Source of the DNA: Lachnospiraceae bacterium
GTDB taxonomy: Bacteria; Bacillota; Clostridia; Lachnospirales; Lachnospiraceae
NCBI GenBank assembly: GCA_024691425.1
Contig: JAILNQ010000023.1
Location: 1-64,000, forward strand
Direction of reading: 5' to 3'
Length of the DNA stretch: 64,000 bases
Both the position numbers and the translations under genes were made by a program. The notes under the pieces were generated by a model. That model was given only the letters and a program-made list of their open reading frames with translations, was not told where the DNA came from and ran no database searches. Positions 7,337-15,438 of the stretch are shown piece after piece. Position 1 is the stretch's first letter, and each line of letters starts with the position of its first letter.

Positions 7337-7851
7337 TTCTTTTCATTCCCCCACATTTTTACGTTCGAATTCTTATACTCCCTGAATGTATATTCAACGC
7401 TGAAATATGTCATCTCCTCCGACTCCGCCGTCATCGTCCAGTCCGGGTCCTCTTCGAGGTTCGGAAAGAATGCGTCGGATTCGTAGTTCTGATTCAACTT
7501 CGTGATGATCGCGGTGTCGCAGTATCCGATGTATCTTCTGTATACGCTGTCACCGCCTATTATATATATATCGTCAGAAGGATAATTTTTCAGAAGTCCG
7601 AACAGTTCCTCATCATTATGAGCTATGATCGCATCTCCCGCGCTGTAACCCGGGTCATGAGTAAGAATGATGTTCGTCCTTTCCTTTAAAGGAAGTCCTC
7701 CGGGAAACGTCTCGAGCGTCTTGCGTCCGAGCACTACGACCTTGCCCTTCGTCTCCGCCCTGAACATCTTCTGATCGTTCGGAATCGATACGAGAAGCTT
7801 CCCCTTGAATCCGATCGCCCAGTTATTGTCTACGGCAGCTATGCATTTCAT
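7333..7851 (-). CDS. folA: Dihydrofolate reductase
   Basis: A 172-residue NADPH-dependent enzyme that regenerates tetrahydrofolate. Recognisable are the start MKCIAAVDNNWAIGFKGKLL, the loop IPNDQKMFRAETKGK (Asp in place of the substrate-binding acid), the cofactor motif VVLGRKTLETFPGG and DIYIIGGDSVYRRY. It lies 46 bases after thyA, whose reaction produces dihydrofolate, the classic pairing. A GGGAG ribosome site lies 10 bases before ATG. Confidence 0.93.
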   Translation of the reverse strand: MKCIAAVDNNWAIGFKGKLLVSIPNDQKMFRAETKGKVVVLGRKTLETFPGGLPLKERTNIILTHDPGYSAGDAIIAHNDEELFGLLKNYPSDDIYIIGGDSVYRRYIGYCDTAIITKLNQNYESDAFFPNLEEDPDWTMTAESEEMTYFSVEYTFREYKNSNVKMWGNEKK

Positions 7852-7897
7852 TCAGCGTTCTCTCCCTTCGTTGAAAATCATCCCTTTTTATGTCATT

Positions 7898-8755
7898 TCA
7901 AATCCCCAGGTCGAATTTGAGCTGCGGATTCTGCTCCTTTATGACATCCCTCGGATAACCCTCGACCTTAAAATCATCCACGCAAAGGTCCCAGAAGGAT
8001 TTTCCCTCAGGAAGCGTGATACGGGGCGAACAGTCAATGCTCTTTCTCGAGAGCATTTCCTTTGCCTGCTCCATATGCCTGTCATACACCTGCACGTTCG
8101 CAACGAACCAGGTAAACCTTCCCGGCGTCATCCCAAGGTGATTAGCGATCGCAATGAGAAATGCCATGTACTGTATCTGATTGATGCACCCGGCAGTCAG
8201 GTAGTCGGAACTTCTCTGGAAAAGACACATATCGAGGAACGGGGTGTTTTCTCCCCTCCTTCCAGCATATCTGACGTTCCATACCGTCTGATATGCGCAG
8301 GGCTTGAGTCCGTGCTTCTGCCTGAAATCTTCCTCCTGCCACATATTGATGATGTGGCGCCTACCATCCGGATCGTTCTTAATGTCATTTATGAGGTTCT
8401 CAGTCAGGTTCCACTTCCTAACGGTAGCACCATAGCACTGTCCGATAGTCCGATCGCCGATATCCCACTCATCCCACCAGGTGATGCCGTACCGGTCACG
8501 CAGCACATCAAGGTCATTCGACATATCGCGGTATATCCACAGAAGCTCCCCGATCGCGGACTTTATCGCTATAGGACGGAGCGTGATGAAAGGAGTCTCT
8601 CCTTTCGCAAGATCATAAGTGCACGTCACATGATTGATAGAAAGAGTATGAGCAGGCGTTCCGTCCGAGTAATGCGGCCGCGGGTTCACATCAAGCGATC
8701 CCTCTTCCATGATCCTGTTCACGATCTCTCTGAAATAAACATCACCTTTTGTCAT
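7898..8755 (-). CDS. thyA: Thymidylate synthase
   Basis: A 285-residue folate-dependent enzyme converting dUMP to dTMP. Catalytic Cys is in LKPCAYQTVWNVR, the dUMP-binding segment is QRSSDYLTAGCINQIQYM, and the cofactor-side residues are in WDEWDIGDRTIGQCYG. The Cys is followed by Ala, not the common His, a variant that appears in anaerobe ThyA sequences as far as I recall. It sits upstream of folA, and downstream of the beta-CASP nuclease gene by 59 bases. Confidence 0.93.
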   Translation of the reverse strand: MTKGDVYFREIVNRIMEEGSLDVNPRPHYSDGTPAHTLSINHVTCTYDLAKGETPFITLRPIAIKSAIGELLWIYRDMSNDLDVLRDRYGITWWDEWDIGDRTIGQCYGATVRKWNLTENLINDIKNDPDGRRHIINMWQEEDFRQKHGLKPCAYQTVWNVRYAGRRGENTPFLDMCLFQRSSDYLTAGCINQIQYMAFLIAIANHLGMTPGRFTWFVANVQVYDRHMEQAKEMLSRKSIDCSPRITLPEGKSFWDLCVDDFKVEGYPRDVIKEQNPQLKFDLGI

Positions 8756-8814
8756 TTTATTATGTACTTCCTGTTATTATTTCTTAACCAAAGAGCAAGA
8801 ATGCGCACCGTTTC

Positions 8815-10422
8815 CTAGCGGTCCCACTTGTCGCACAGGCTATTGATCTGGTCCGCAAACTTCGCAAGATCCTTGTTCGCACCGCCTTCGTTATGATTGA
8901 TGACTGCGAGCAGTCTCTGTCCTGCCGCAAGAAGTCTTTCGAATACGGTAGAAGCAGCCCTTGCCTTCTTCTTAGCGCCCTCGATCCTGATACCGACAGT
9001 CTCCTCAACGAACTCATCGGTCAGAAGATCATAGCACGTGCCTGAGAACGGAGCGTACGTATTGAATCCGTGCTCATCATGAAGATAATCCGCGAACTTA
9101 TCGGTAACGTCATCATCACCGTGGACGATGAAGACCATCTTCGGTTCGTTCTTGAACCCGAGCATCCATCTCGTAAGTCCTGCCTTGTCGGCATGTCCCG
9201 ATACACCCTCGAGCTTCTTGATCTCGGCCCGAACATCGATCGTTTCGCCGAAAAGATGCACTTCCTTCGCACCTTCCACGAGCGAGCGTCCGAGTGTTCC
9301 GACCGCCTGATATCCGACGAACAGGATCGTGCACTCCTGTCTCCAGAGATTGTGCTTCAAATGGTGTCTGATACGGCCTGCTTCGCACATGCCGGAAGCT
9401 GAAAGGATGACTTTCGGTTCATTATCGAAGTTGATGGCTTTCGATTCGTCGCTCGTTATCGAAAGGTTGAGCCCTGTGAACACGAGCGGGTTGATGCCGC
9501 GCCGCACGAGCGCGAGCGCATCCTCCGAAAAGCACTCGGAAACGTTCTTGTTGAACACTCCTGTAGCCTCAACGGCAAGAGGCGAGTCGACGTATACGGG
9601 GAAATCGCCGAGGTCATCAAGAAGATGCCTCTCTTTTATCTGTCTCAGGAAATAGAGCATCTCCTGGGTACGTCCGACTGCGAAAGACGGAACGACTACG
9701 TTTCCTCCTCTTGCGAAAGTCTCGCGGATTACCTCGGCAAGCTCGACCGCATAGTCGGTCCTTCCTTTTTCGTGAAGCCTGTCACCGTATGTGGATTCAC
9801 ACAGAACGTAATCAGCTTCATCTATTGTTTCAAAATCGCGGATGAGCGGAAGATTGTCATTTCCGATATCACCCGAGAAAACGATCTTCTTCGTTACGCC
9901 GTCCTCGGTAAGCCACAATTCGATAGCCGCAGAACCGAGCAGGTGTCCGACATCGGTGAACCTTATTTCGACGCCTTCGCTTATCCTTACCTTCTTCCCG
10001 TAGCGGATCGGAACAAGACTTCTTATCGCGCCGTCAGCATCCTCCATGTTATAGAGCGGAACATACTCATTGACATCCGACGATCTCTTCGCCTTTCTGT
10101 TCCGCCATTCTGCCTCGGCCATCTGTATGTGCGCGCTGTCGCGGAGCATTATCGAGCACAGGTCGACAGTTGCATCCGTTGCGTAAATGTGTCCTCTGAA
10201 TCCCTTCGCATAAAGAAGCGGAAGAAGTCCGGAATGGTCTATATGCGCATGCGTCAGCAGTACATCATCGATCATCGCCGGATCTACCGGAAGCGGAACG
10301 TTCTCGTAGATATTGATCCCCTGCTCCATTCCGTAATCTACCAGGATGTGCCTTCCGCCTGACTCGATGTAATGACAGCTTCCGGTAACCTCGTGCGCCG
10401 CACCTACGAATGTGATTTTCAT
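8815..10422 (-). CDS. Metallo-beta-lactamase/beta-CASP family RNA-processing exonuclease
   Basis: A 535-residue RNase of the KH-less CPSF/YsiA-like group. The MBL core shows GAAHEVTGSCH, the zinc motif THAHIDHSG, and DVGHLLGSAAIELW; the beta-CASP insertion includes VPSFAVGRTQEML; the C-terminal zinc histidines are in SGHADKAGL and VHGDDD. Members cut or degrade RNA with divalent metal. The start at 10422 is chosen over 10455 because GGGGAGGAGA lies 9 bases upstream and the protein then begins MKITFVGAAHEVTG; this leaves a 22-base gap after the amidase gene. Likely cytoplasmic. Confidence 0.9.
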   Translation of the reverse strand: MKITFVGAAHEVTGSCHYIESGGRHILVDYGMEQGINIYENVPLPVDPAMIDDVLLTHAHIDHSGLLPLLYAKGFRGHIYATDATVDLCSIMLRDSAHIQMAEAEWRNRKAKRSSDVNEYVPLYNMEDADGAIRSLVPIRYGKKVRISEGVEIRFTDVGHLLGSAAIELWLTEDGVTKKIVFSGDIGNDNLPLIRDFETIDEADYVLCESTYGDRLHEKGRTDYAVELAEVIRETFARGGNVVVPSFAVGRTQEMLYFLRQIKERHLLDDLGDFPVYVDSPLAVEATGVFNKNVSECFSEDALALVRRGINPLVFTGLNLSITSDESKAINFDNEPKVILSASGMCEAGRIRHHLKHNLWRQECTILFVGYQAVGTLGRSLVEGAKEVHLFGETIDVRAEIKKLEGVSGHADKAGLTRWMLGFKNEPKMVFIVHGDDDVTDKFADYLHDEHGFNTYAPFSGTCYDLLTDEFVEETVGIRIEGAKKKARAASTVFERLLAAGQRLLAVINHNEGGANKDLAKFADQINSLCDKWDR

Positions 10423-10444
10423 TTTGTGATTCTCCTCCCCGTTT

Positions 10445-11827
10445 TCAGTCGTCAAACAGGCCTCGCCCGCGTTTGTTCTTCCGGCGTTTCTCCGCCGCCG
10501 AAGATATCGCTATCACCGCCGCGACTGCGATCGTTACCGCCGCAACAAGTCCGACGATGATAAGTCCAATATATGATTTTCTCACTTGTGATTCAGTGTT
10601 CTTGTCAATTGCGTTCGCAACTGCCGTAGTATCGACCTTCGGAATCTCGCCGCCGATTATCCAGCTGTTATCCGGCTCTTCTTTTATCTCGTCAACGAAC
10701 ATCGTATCTTCTTCGGCCATCTCGCTTTCCGTCTCGTCAACTATGAGGGCGTTGTCTTCTTCATCATCCTCCGCCTCTTCATCAGGCACGAGCTCAACAG
10801 TGTTGCTTATCGAATCAAGCTGATAGACGTTGAAAACCTTTGCGGTGAGCTTTCCTTCATATCCGGGCTGCACATGGAATGAACCGGTGAGCTTCCCGTT
10901 TTTCCCGTCCCACATCTCAAGCTCCGGGAAAACAGTATCCTTGTCGACATCGCCGGTTTCAAACCCGTAGTACATGAGCTTGCTCTCGTCATCATAAGCA
11001 TAGAGCGTGAATTCAACGTTGCCCTTGTTGCTGTTGTAGCTGTCAACTTCAAGCCGGACGCCCGTGGGCTCTGTATCATCCGGCATTACCGGATCGGAAG
11101 GATTTTCGATCTCAACCGAAGGTCCGACATCCTCTTTGATGACGTCCTTCTCCAGGCCGTAGAACTTCGCGACGCCCTTCGCATCCATTATTCCGAAGTT
11201 CTTCCATGCGGTCTCGTTCTTTATGCGCTGATAATCCCTGTCGTTATCAAGGTACCCGTGCTCTAGTATTATCGTCGGCAATCCGAGTGTTGTACCGTTT
11301 CTTATAAGGCCGTAGTAATCGCCCTTCTTTCCTATCCTCGTCTTTATGTCCTTGCGGATGTTACCTTCGGATACCCATTCATCCATTATGCATTCCGCAA
11401 GCGCATGACCGGTTCCGTAGCACTCGCCGTATGCGGAAGTGAAAATCTCGGAGCCGAAGAAATTATGGTCGGCAGAGGCATTGTAATGAACGGAGATCAG
11501 CACGTCCGCTCCAACGGACTCCGCATACTCCACACGCTCGCTGAGGGAAACCTCTCTATCATCCTCCCTGGTCATGTAAACAGTCACGTTGCCGTACTGG
11601 CTCAGCTCATCGTAAAATGACCTGGCGGTGATCAGATTGACATTTTTCTCCTCCAGACCATGGTATTTGCAGCCTGAATTCGTCTCGTCTTTTTCATCAG
11701 AAGCCCCGCCGTGTCCCGGATCGATCACGACAGTGATGTTCCTGGCCGCATGCGCGCGTATTCCTCCGGCGGCGGCCATTGCAAAGGTCATCACCGGCAG
11801 GACCAGAAGGTATATGCATTTTCTCAT
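10445..11827 (-). CDS. N-acetylmuramoyl-L-alanine amidase with C-terminal membrane anchor
   Basis: A 460-residue cell-wall hydrolase. After a signal sequence (MRKCIYLLVLPVMTFAMAAA) comes an Amidase_3 domain (about 28-205) with zinc ligands in VIDPGHGG, Glu in GLEEKN, His in ISVHYNAS and catalytic Glu in IILEHGYLDN. A middle Ig-like or beta-rich region follows, then an acidic linker and a C-terminal transmembrane helix (IGLIIVGLVAAVTIAVAAVI) with a basic tail KRRKNKRGR, so the enzyme appears anchored at both stages of export. ATG at 11827 is preferred for its GGGG ribosome site and signal peptide; two upstream in-frame ATGs exist (to 11854). Own promoter at 11922-11950. Confidence 0.85.
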   Translation of the reverse strand: MRKCIYLLVLPVMTFAMAAAGGIRAHAARNITVVIDPGHGGASDEKDETNSGCKYHGLEEKNVNLITARSFYDELSQYGNVTVYMTREDDREVSLSERVEYAESVGADVLISVHYNASADHNFFGSEIFTSAYGECYGTGHALAECIMDEWVSEGNIRKDIKTRIGKKGDYYGLIRNGTTLGLPTIILEHGYLDNDRDYQRIKNETAWKNFGIMDAKGVAKFYGLEKDVIKEDVGPSVEIENPSDPVMPDDTEPTGVRLEVDSYNSNKGNVEFTLYAYDDESKLMYYGFETGDVDKDTVFPELEMWDGKNGKLTGSFHVQPGYEGKLTAKVFNVYQLDSISNTVELVPDEEAEDDEEDNALIVDETESEMAEEDTMFVDEIKEEPDNSWIIGGEIPKVDTTAVANAIDKNTESQVRKSYIGLIIVGLVAAVTIAVAAVIAISSAAEKRRKNKRGRGLFDD

Positions 11828-11921
11828 TGCGTTATTCCCCATCATCAAGAACATCGGCCCATTGAAATCCGACTGCGTCGGCCGAAAAGCCTATATCCAC
11901 TGATCTGACCATACATAGTTA

Positions 11922-11950
11922 AGTATATCAGAAATGCGCTTAAGCCACAA
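11922..11950 (-). promoter_or_regulatory. Promoter of the amidase–nuclease–thyA–folA run
   Basis: Minus-strand TTGTGG (11945-11950), 17-base spacer, extended -10 TGATATACT with TATACT at 11922-11927, about 90 bases before the amidase start. It lies downstream of the hairpin at 12002-12031, so the preceding transcript and the amidase look like separate units. Confidence 0.65.
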
Positions 11951-12001
11951 CTGACAACAGAGCAGGATATGCGAAGAAAAAAAGAAGCAGACAACATAAA
12001 A

Positions 12002-12031
12002 GCGGATGCCGATATCACTACCTGCATCCGC
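12002..12031 (-). terminator. Terminator-like hairpin closing the 12.0–12.4 kb transcript
   Basis: Perfect 8-base arms GCGGATGC / GCATCCGC around a 14-base loop. On the minus strand it is followed by TTTT, consistent with termination of the transcript from the promoter at 12412-12440. Confidence 0.6.
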
Positions 12032-12319
12032 CTTTAAAATGAAACTGTATCCAATGGACTGTACCTCCGATCACCTGTCCCAGTTCTACGATACATTGCC
12101 TGACCCTTTTTATCAGGACTTTGCTTTATACTCTTCCCTATTCAGTTTTATATCTACCGGAACTGCATTGTCATGATGCTTCTATTCAGTCTGTATTCGC
12201 ATCTTCGCTTCTCATCGCGTTTTCCTTGTCGTAGATAGTCTCTATATCAATCTGTATCGTCTGTTGAACTGAGAACTCCAATTTTCATACACTGTTGTGT
12301 TTCATTTGAATTTGGAACT

Positions 12320-12355
12320 TCAGTATTTAGGTGGTCCGTACCTCCTTTGTCTCAT
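12320..12355 (-). CDS. Possible 11-residue leader peptide MRQRRYGPPKY
   Basis: ATG with AGGGG at 8 bases, 11 codons rich in Arg and Pro, then TGA, located just after a hairpin about 50 bases from the inferred transcription start. Arg/Pro-rich short peptides can be attenuators or stalling peptides; too short to judge from one sequence. Confidence 0.25.
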   Translation of the reverse strand: MRQRRYGPPKY

Positions 12356-12411
12356 ATTGGATCCCCTTCGCGGGATCCGGTTTGAATCTCTGTTTCCTTT
12401 GTTCTGTCTGT

Positions 12412-12440
12412 ATTATATTATCGTTCCCGTTAATTGTCAA
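12412..12440 (-). promoter_or_regulatory. Consensus promoter in the 12 kb intergenic region
   Basis: Minus-strand TTGACA (12435-12440), 17-base spacer, TATAAT (12412-12417), set in an AT-rich upstream stretch that could act as an UP element. Predicted start near 12405. Confidence 0.75.
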
Positions 12441-12506
12441 TACAATTTTTGAAAAATATTTTATTTTTTTAATAATTTTTTACAAATGTTGTGAATATTC
12501 TGACAA

Positions 12507-12974
12507 TTATTTCATGTACCCGTCGATCAGCGATTTTGCAGCATCAGGCGTATCGCACACAGAAAGAACCGCGTATTTTCCGCTCGATTTAACGATGGCC
12601 GCATTGAGTTTCGTAAGCTCTTCCGGAACATAATCGGTGAAGCTTTCGATCTGCTCGCTGACTCTTGTCTTCAGTGCCTCTTCGGCGCGCTTTGCATCAT
12701 CCTCCGTAGCGCACTCGAGCACGATTATCTCTTCGGCCGTTCCGCCGGAGCCTTCATATATGGCCGCCTTGACGACATTTACATCTGAAAGGTTTATGAA
12801 CATCTGAGCGGTATCTAGATCCATCTGGCCGAGTTCGTCGGCATATTCGATTTTCGTCGCAAGATCGTTTCCGAGCGCATCGACATCAAAGTCCGCACTC
12901 TTTGCGCCGCATCCTATAAGAAGCGCTGATAAAGCCGCTATAACAGTAACTGCAATTTTCATGTTCTTTCTCAT
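12507..12974 (-). CDS. DUF4358-type lipoprotein
   Basis: A 155-residue predicted lipoprotein. The start at 12974 has AGAGGAGA 8 bases upstream and yields a lipoprotein signal (IAVTVIAALSALLIGCGAKS, lipobox LIGC). The rest, with alternating short strands and helices such as NVVKAAIYEGS, EEIIVLECATEDDAKRAEEAL and KYAVLSVCDTPDAAKSLIDGYM, matches what I recall of DUF4358 proteins common in Lachnospiraceae, of unknown function. The frame continues upstream to 13121 without support. It follows the SGNH gene by about 110 bases on the same strand. Confidence 0.75.
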   Translation of the reverse strand: MRKNMKIAVTVIAALSALLIGCGAKSADFDVDALGNDLATKIEYADELGQMDLDTAQMFINLSDVNVVKAAIYEGSGGTAEEIIVLECATEDDAKRAEEALKTRVSEQIESFTDYVPEELTKLNAAIVKSSGKYAVLSVCDTPDAAKSLIDGYMK

Positions 12975-13087
12975 CTTCTGTCTCCTCTTTTCTGTATATT
13001 CCGTCCCTTTATACTTTGTTCCTATTATATATCGTCCTTTTATATTTCTTTCCATGCGCATCCGTGTCAAGCGAAAATCACAGACAC

Positions 13088-14305
13088 TCACTGCTGCTGA
13101 ATGACTATCGCATGCTCGCACAGATACTCTCTCCAGACCTTCATATCCTCCGGCCTAAGATGTATGCCGTCGCTCGTCATTTCCGGTTTCAGGCTCCCGT
13201 CTTCCAGCGAAAGATCCGGGGACGCCTCTATGAAGTATGCCTTCTGGCTTTCGGCGAACTTCTTGAGCGATGCGTTTCTTTCCGTTATGTTCGGATTATT
13301 GTGCGCCTTGTCCTTGCTCGATTTAGCTGCGGTAACCGGAAGTATCGCATGCACGTAGATCACAGCGCGCGGCTCGTATTCACGCAGTTTTGCGATGAGC
13401 TCCGCATATTTGCTCTCAAAGTTCTCCTCGGTCCCGAATCCGAGCTCATTGAGCCCGACCTTTATGTATATCTTCGTGAAAGCATCATACGGCATCGCAT
13501 CGAAGATCGGCACCTTACCGTTCTCCGTCTGCACTACGTTAGCCGTATCATATTTGTAGAGCTGGAATCCTGTCGCGCAGTAGTATGTCGCAGGCAGACC
13601 TGACCAGAATCCGAATCCCTGGAGCCTCGAATCGCCTATGAAAAGCGCGTCCGTAAAATAGCTCTCATCAACGGTCGAAAACTCCAGCGGATAATCGGCC
13701 ATCGGATCTATCAGCGCAGGTTCTTCCTCATCTTCCGGACTTACGATCTCGTCCTTGGTCCCTGCCTTAGATACAGCGTTCACTCCCGGCTTGTCCGCAG
13801 ACAGCGTGGAACCGTAATCCGCCTTCTCCTCCTTGACCGTCTTTTTCTCTTCTTTCTTCTCTTCCTTCTTTTCCTTGTCAGAAGATGCTTTCTTTTCCTC
13901 TGTGTTTTTTGCGCTCACCGGTGTTTTAGCGGCAGTGATCGCACTCACCTCTTTTGTCTTAAGTACCGTCGCTAGATCAGCAACAGTTCTGTTGCTGTCC
14001 CACAGAGCCAGTCCTGCTCCGACTGACATCGACAGAAGAAGCGAGAATATCATCGCGAACACAACTGCGGCTATCCTTATCGCACGTGATTTCCGATGCG
14101 ACGGCATATCATCTTTCTCAGAGTGATCTGCACCGTGTCCGTAGATAGGGACTGAATGGTCCTTTTTACCTTTTTCGTCCGATTCCTTGTCTGTATCCGG
14201 TCTTTCAAGGACTGCCGTTGTAACGGAAGTTTCGCTCTCGCCGTCTTCGGAAAGATATATCTGTTTTACTTCGCGCGTATCGCCTTTTTTGTTCTTTTTG
14301 CTCAT
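13088..14305 (-). CDS. Membrane-anchored SGNH/GDSL hydrolase
   Basis: A 405-residue protein with a charged cytoplasmic N-terminus, one membrane helix (about residues 73-101, RIAAVVFAMIFSLLLSMSV), a low-complexity Lys/Glu linker, and an extracytoplasmic SGNH domain. Catalytic blocks are GDSR (FIGDSRLQGFG), KVGLNELG in the GxND position, and SDGIHLRP holding the Asp-His pair. Such proteins esterify or de-esterify cell-surface sugars. It overlaps the DHHW gene by 1 base (TGATG) and the MBOAT gene precedes that, so the three probably form a surface O-acyl-transfer module. Confidence 0.85.
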   Translation of the reverse strand: MSKKNKKGDTREVKQIYLSEDGESETSVTTAVLERPDTDKESDEKGKKDHSVPIYGHGADHSEKDDMPSHRKSRAIRIAAVVFAMIFSLLLSMSVGAGLALWDSNRTVADLATVLKTKEVSAITAAKTPVSAKNTEEKKASSDKEKKEEKKEEKKTVKEEKADYGSTLSADKPGVNAVSKAGTKDEIVSPEDEEEPALIDPMADYPLEFSTVDESYFTDALFIGDSRLQGFGFWSGLPATYYCATGFQLYKYDTANVVQTENGKVPIFDAMPYDAFTKIYIKVGLNELGFGTEENFESKYAELIAKLREYEPRAVIYVHAILPVTAAKSSKDKAHNNPNITERNASLKKFAESQKAYFIEASPDLSLEDGSLKPEMTSDGIHLRPEDMKVWREYLCEHAIVIQQQ

Positions 14306-15429
14306 CAGTTCACCATTTTATAGAAATGATTGTCTTCATTAACGAATGTCCAGTTGTAGAGAAGAAGCACATCCTTTTCGCCTCCGGCTAAAAGCTCCTC
14401 GGCCACCGACCCTCCGAAATATCTCAGGTCGATGACTGTTATATTATCATAATTCATAACAAGATAAGGAATCAAGCAGTTTGCGTAAGAATCTTTCAGA
14501 ATAAGGAGATCTCTCCCAGCACCCTTTTCAGCCTTTACCTCGTATCTTCCGTCGTTTCCGTACATGAAAGCCGCATACTTGTCGTATCCGCTGAGCTTCT
14601 CCTTATCCATCATGTCAGATGCCGTGCGGCCCTCAAGCTCGAGCGAATCTATTGGGACATCATAATACTCGATAGTATCCGCCTTAACGTTCACGCCTTT
14701 GTACTTCGCATAATGCGTTCCGAGAAAATCAGGAACTTCATGCTTTTCGTACTGCGTTATATCCTTTTTTTCAAGTCCCATCGCATCTGCAATGGCAGAG
14801 TATGCATATCCTGCACCGCCTGTCGTCCAGTGATGGTCGGTCCGGTAATAGACCTGCTCATCCTTATGCGGCAGGAGCGCATCATAAAGATCGATGACGT
14901 GCGCATTTTGTGCAGATGAAAGCGCCGTTTTCAGCTGATCTGCGCAAGCTTTTTCATCGAGCACAGGCATTCCGGCAGGAAGCTTTTCCTCGTTGATCCA
15001 CGTCGATGTCGGTGCTACCGCGATATAAACATCCCGGTCCGTACTTGCCGCAAAATTCTTCATGGCGGCGATGTTCTTCGAAGCCTTGTCGCTTACGGCG
15101 GTGACCTTATCGAACAGATAGCCGTCGCGTCCTTTTGCTATCCCATCGTTTTCCGACGAACCCGAAAGCCAGATCATAACTGCCTTGCATTTTACGAGCA
15201 CATTCCTGAACGGAACCTGTTCATCGGTATATGTATCGAACGATTCCATGAACGAGCCGTCAGCAAGAGACGATAGCGAGACTTTCGGCCGCTTCTGAAG
15301 ATATCTGTTCTCCATATCGGAAAAATCCCTGTCCTTCCCGAAAACGTAACCTGCGAGCATTCCGGCACAGACCGCAAAGAAGATCAGGATGAGCGGATAT
15401 TCAGTTAAGCATTTCATCAGTTTCTTCAT
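14305..15429 (-). CDS. DHHW family (AlgJ/AlgX-like) membrane-anchored protein
   Basis: A 374-residue protein with an N-terminal membrane helix (LILIFFAVCAGMLAGYVFG) and an extracytoplasmic SGNH-like domain. The family motif is YYRTDHHWTTGG; the possible nucleophile region is LLILKDSYANCLIPYL. In alginate and other surface-polysaccharide systems AlgJ/AlgX-type proteins work with an MBOAT protein to acetylate sugars. The gene sits 9 bases after the MBOAT gene and overlaps the next SGNH gene, consistent with that role. The polysaccharide acted on is unknown. Confidence 0.87.
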   Translation of the reverse strand: MKKLMKCLTEYPLILIFFAVCAGMLAGYVFGKDRDFSDMENRYLQKRPKVSLSSLADGSFMESFDTYTDEQVPFRNVLVKCKAVMIWLSGSSENDGIAKGRDGYLFDKVTAVSDKASKNIAAMKNFAASTDRDVYIAVAPTSTWINEEKLPAGMPVLDEKACADQLKTALSSAQNAHVIDLYDALLPHKDEQVYYRTDHHWTTGGAGYAYSAIADAMGLEKKDITQYEKHEVPDFLGTHYAKYKGVNVKADTIEYYDVPIDSLELEGRTASDMMDKEKLSGYDKYAAFMYGNDGRYEVKAEKGAGRDLLILKDSYANCLIPYLVMNYDNITVIDLRYFGGSVAEELLAGGEKDVLLLYNWTFVNEDNHFYKMVN

Positions 15430-15438
15430 AATTATTGT

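Larger units (their letters stand above)
12002..12405 (-). ncRNA. Candidate independent small transcript of about 400 nt
   Basis: The region has a consensus promoter at one end, a terminator-like hairpin at the other, and then a separate amidase promoter. No long reading frame runs through it. Internal features on the minus strand are a strong stem GGATCCC-GCGAAG-GGATCC (near 12360-12380), an 11-codon frame MRQRRYGPPKY (12320-12355) with AGGGG 8 bases upstream, an SD-like AAGGAGG inside that frame with no start behind it, and an imperfect stem GGAC..GTCC at 12055-12080. I did not see the conserved cores of tmRNA, RNase P RNA, SRP RNA or a T-box. It may be a regulatory RNA, a small-peptide mRNA or a decayed element. 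Confidence 0.4.

Noticed and set aside
7805..8818. 337-codon plus-strand open frame opposite folA and thyA
   Set aside because: Antisense to two conserved enzymes; no family pattern and no ribosome site. A by-product of codon bias.
9625..10362. 245-codon plus-strand frame opposite the beta-CASP nuclease
   Set aside because: Shadow of a well-supported gene; composition typical of antisense reading.
12041..12440. Riboswitch or T-box for the amidase operon
   Set aside because: No conserved T-box core, and a separate amidase promoter lies after the hairpin.
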